NCBI RefSeq assembly: GCF_000758525.1
Contig: NZ_CP009241.1
Location: 2,232,001-2,296,000 of the forward strand
Direction: 5' to 3'
DNA length: 64,000 nt
From: Paenibacillus sp. FSL H7-0357
Lineage (GTDB): Bacteria > Bacillota > Bacilli > Paenibacillales > Paenibacillaceae
Each line of letters opens with the position of its first letter. Position 1 is the stretch's first letter. A program made the translations under genes and the position numbers. This document shows positions 62,001-64,000 of this stretch, piece after piece. The notes under the pieces were generated by a model, which was not told the origin of the DNA, did not search any database, and worked only from the letters and a program-made list of their open reading frames with translations.

Positions 62001-64000
62001 GGCAGAGGAGCGTCATTGGCTGGTGTGGGACATGCATCATATCGTGTCGGACGGCGTGTCGATGAACCTTCTGGTGTCGGACTTCATGGCGGCGTATGCC
62101 GGCGGGGAGCTGGCGCCGCTGCGGATCCAGTACAAGGACTACGCGGTCTGGCAGCAGAGCACGCTCGAGGTGGAGCGGATGCAGGGGCATGAGGCGTACT
62201 GGCTGTCGGTCTATGCGGAGGAAGCGCCGGTGCTGGAGCTGCGGGCCGACCGGACGCGTCCGGCGGTGCCAAGCAGTGAAGGCGGGCAGGTTCATGCGCA
62301 GATTAGCGCGGACGTAGCCGAGGGGCTGAAGCAGATTGCCGCAGAGACCGGAGCCACGCTGTACATGGTACTGCTGGCTGCCTATAACGTGTGGCTGCAC
62401 AAGTACACGGGGCAGAGCGACATCGTGGTTGGCACGCCGGTGTCTGGACGGACGCATGCAGATACGGAGCCGATGATCGGGATGTTCGTGAATACGCTGG
62501 CGCTGCGCAACGCCCCGTCCGGGGAGAAGCGGTTTATGGACTTTTTGCGCGAAGTGAAGGAGCGGACGCTGGCGGCGTTTGAGCATCAGGACTATCCGTT
62601 CGAGGAACTGGTCGAGAAGCTGAACGTACGGCGCGATATGAGCCGCAACCCCATGTTTGACACGATGCTGGTACTGCAGAACATGGAGCAGGCGCGCTTT
62701 ACCCTGGCGGATGTTGACGTACGTCCGGTCGAGCTGAACCACCGGGCGACGAAGTTTGACTTAACGCTGAACGTCGCGGAGGGCGATCAAGGACTTCAGC
62801 TGTTACTGGAATACAGCAGCGCACTGTTCAACGAGGAGACAGCCGGGCGGTACCTGATGCACTTTGTGCAGCTCTTGTCGCAAATCACCGGGCAGCCGGA
62901 AGCAAGCATCGGCTCGTATGAGCTTGTCACGCCAGAGGAGAAGCAACAGCTGCTGCACGGGTTCAACGACACGGCAGCGGAGTATCCGCGGGAAGCGACG
63001 ATCCACGGTCTGTTCGAAGAGCAGGTGGAGAAGACGCCGCATGCGGTGGCGGTAGTGTACGGGGATCAGCAGCTGACCTATGCGGAGCTGAATGCGCAGG
63101 CGAATCAGCTGGCGTGGACGCTGCGCGGGCAAGGTGTGGGGCCGGACCGTATCGTGGCGATCCTGATGGGTCGCTCGGTGGAGATGCTCGTCGGGGTGCT
63201 CGGCATCCTGAAGGCCGGCGGGGCGTACTTGCCGATCGATCCGGCGCTGCCGGCCGAACGCATCCGGTATATGCTCGGGGACAGCGGCGCGGGGGTACTG
63301 CTGATTCAGCCTGGCCTGGATCCATGCGGATTTGAGGGCACGGTGCTGGACCTGGCGGAAGCCGGGCAAGCACCGGCCGGGGTGAATTTCGCACTTCACG
63401 CAACGTCGGGCGAGTTGGCGTATGTGATCTATACCTCGGGGACAACAGGAAACCCCAAAGGGGTCATGATTGAGCATCGCTCGGTGGTTAACTTCATCAC
63501 AGGGATGACGAGAGTGATTCCATTCGCTCCGGCGAAGTCGATTTTATTTGCGACCACACTGTCATTCGACATCTCGGTGGTGGAGACGCTGCTAGCGTTG
63601 ACGCAAGGCATGCGGGTCGTGGCAGCGAGCGAAGAACAGCAGAAGGACCCTCAGCAGCTGGCGGCGCTGATCGAACGCCAGCGCATTGGCATGGTGCAGA
63701 TGACGCCGTCGCGGCTGAAGATGCTGTTGTCGGCGGGCTGCGTGGCGTGGCTTGAAGGCGTAACGGAAATACTAGTCGGCGGGGAGGCATGGACGGACGA
63801 TCTGCTGGCTGATTTGCAAAGCAAATCGAAGGCCGTGCTGTTCAATATGTACGGTCCGACGGAGACGACGATTTGGTCAGCGGTGCGGGAAGCGACCGTC
63901 GACCAGACAGTGACCGTCGGGGGGCCGATCGCCAATACGCAGCTGTACATTGTAAGTGACAACCGGCAGCTGCAGCCGATAGGCGTCGCGGGGGAGCTGT
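59071..64000 (+). CDS. NRPS3, 3' truncated: half C-A(Thr)-T-C-A(Gly-like)...
   Basis: The frame is open from the ATG at 59071 (GGAGG eight bases upstream) to the window edge, 1643 codons. Residues 1 to about 240 match only the C-terminal half of a condensation domain (SEAVDYWLEQLAESP, then MSGTLLFLSRYLNLTDLLVG); the half with HHxxxDG is absent. A1 (about 265-765) has the threonine pocket DFWNIGMVHK and is almost the same as A1 of NRPS2. T1 S809, then a full C domain from 865, then A2 from about 1310, whose pocket reads DIVQLGMIW, nearest to a glycine code (DILQLGLIWK). The gene continues beyond 64000. The preceding C-terminal C domain of NRPS2 should make the bond to its threonine. Confidence 0.92.
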   Translation, partial: MDSLTVRLMASSGKYSEAVDYWLEQLAESPAPTTLSLGREGVIAGQSFRQVEQQLSNETLHRVESLSKNSEQAMFMVLMSGTLLFLSRYLNLTDLLVGMPPLKKKGSEEVASAVLPIRIQIRSESTFRDVLIQVRNGLTEAAKHQKFPHPYIAEKTGLPMNRNELLRFGTIVSLNSIHQTIDPILSECLIHISFQKKDDTLSFVMHYDASRYAHESLIRLKQQLVYFLDLIMEQINTPLAQIDMVSDQEKQELLHAFNDTVAEYPQEATIHGLFEEQVKKTPDAVAAVYGDQQLTYAELNARANQLAWTLRGQGVGPDRIVAILMDRSVEMLVGMLGILKAGGAYLPIDPDYPAERIAYTLADSGAEWLVTTRDVELRTPALPFAGCRVYALETEPMPAENPPQATKPEHLAYVIYTSGTTGKPKGTMITHRNVVRLLFNDRMAFDFNERDVWTLFHSYCFDFSVWEMYGALLYGGKLVVVPLMTARDPEQMVRLLRQERVTVLNQTPSAFYALSEREMEEADAELCVRAVIFGGEALAPVQLRAWQRKYPHTELINMYGITETTVHVTYKKLGEAEITSGISNIGKPLPTLRAYILGEGQQLQPMGVAGELCITGDGLARGYLNRPELTAEKFVDNPFEPGTRMYRTGDLARWLPDGNLEYLGRIDHQVKIRGYRIECGEIEAHLMAHAQIREAVVMAREDEQGQAYLCAYLVSDEAVPVPELRAHLAVQLPEYMIPAYFVELEKLPLNSNGKVDRKALPAPDREAYSEGYEAPRDALETQLAELFAEVLGVNEVGIGDSFFERGGHSLKAMTLVSRIHQQLAVELPLRELFARPTVKALAVYVRSTEESGYGRIEPASAQASYPLSSAQRRLYVLHEVEPESTRYNMPGVMELTGQVDADRLEQAIRSVIARHESLRTSFTWIDGEPRQQVHEDVVLEWVCRDADEGQARELIRNFVQPFALGQAPLLRAGLLRLAEERHWLVWDMHHIVSDGVSMNLLVSDFMAAYAGGELAPLRIQYKDYAVWQQSTLEVERMQGHEAYWLSVYAEEAPVLELRADRTRPAVPSSEGGQVHAQISADVAEGLKQIAAETGATLYMVLLAAYNVWLHKYTGQSDIVVGTPVSGRTHADTEPMIGMFVNTLALRNAPSGEKRFMDFLREVKERTLAAFEHQDYPFEELVEKLNVRRDMSRNPMFDTMLVLQNMEQARFTLADVDVRPVELNHRATKFDLTLNVAEGDQGLQLLLEYSSALFNEETAGRYLMHFVQLLSQITGQPEASIGSYELVTPEEKQQLLHGFNDTAAEYPREATIHGLFEEQVEKTPHAVAVVYGDQQLTYAELNAQANQLAWTLRGQGVGPDRIVAILMGRSVEMLVGVLGILKAGGAYLPIDPALPAERIRYMLGDSGAGVLLIQPGLDPCGFEGTVLDLAEAGQAPAGVNFALHATSGELAYVIYTSGTTGNPKGVMIEHRSVVNFITGMTRVIPFAPAKSILFATTLSFDISVVETLLALTQGMRVVAASEEQQKDPQQLAALIERQRIGMVQMTPSRLKMLLSAGCVAWLEGVTEILVGGEAWTDDLLADLQSKSKAVLFNMYGPTETTIWSAVREATVDQTVTVGGPIANTQLYIVSDNRQLQPIGVAGEL
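59909..61209 (+). repeat. Thr adenylation-domain block, NRPS3 copy
   Basis: Second copy of 51060-52360. After about 61330 NRPS3 instead resembles the T-C region of NRPS1 (41540 onwards), so the gene is assembled from parts shared across the cluster. Confidence 0.85.

Overview
The window looks like chromosomal DNA of a spore-forming member of the Bacillota, most probably Paenibacillus. The signs are a SpoVR homologue, strong AGGAGG-type ribosome sites, a giant S-layer-anchored (SLH) amylopullulanase, CcpA-type cre sites, a maltodextrin importer lacking its own ATPase, and a large lipopeptide-type NRPS cluster. No rRNA, tRNA, CRISPR array, transposase or phage gene was seen.

Layout. 1-12.2 kb is housekeeping and sensory: the end of an AraC-type regulator, spoVR, a small accessory patch (toxin-antitoxin-like pair, frameshifted GIY-YIG remnant, 87-aa orphan), a glycosyltransferase plus phosphodiester-glycosidase pair, a two-component system directly upstream of an ABC exporter (typical of antimicrobial-peptide sensing and resistance), and a soluble PAS histidine kinase. 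12.2-14.2 kb holds a DegV protein and a second AraC/GyrI-like regulator.

14.2-35.3 kb is a complete starch/maltodextrin system. A secreted 2528-aa enzyme with two separate GH13 active sites (type I pullulanase and alpha-amylase) is held at the cell surface by SLH domains. MdxEFG import the maltodextrins. A cytoplasmic neopullulanase, an oligo-alpha-glucosidase, maltose phosphorylase and beta-phosphoglucomutase convert them to glucose and glucose 6-phosphate. MalR (LacI family) sits in the middle; GCAAACG-type operators lie before malR, pgmB, the amylopullulanase, mdxE and probably the neopullulanase, with cre sites at the two main plus-strand promoters. A chemoreceptor gene follows.

37.8-64 kb is an unfinished non-ribosomal peptide cluster, all on the + strand: type II thioesterase, NRPS1 (Cs-A-T-C-A-T-C-A-T-E), NRPS2 (C-A-T-C-A-T-C), a FenF/FabD-like malonyl transacylase, and NRPS3 (half C-A-T-C-A..., cut by the window edge). 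Pocket residues read by eye suggest acyl-X-Ser-D-Ser-Thr-(Cys-like)-Thr-Gly-like-... . The modules are strikingly homogenised (near-identical blocks), while protein ends are AT-richer and unique. The transacylase implies a polyketide step not visible here.

The least expected feature is a dispersed family of intergenic elements (at least four copies) whose flanks are conserved but whose long hairpin stem changes on both arms at once, i.e. covaries. This suggests a selected structure: an RNA, or a palindromic mobile repeat.
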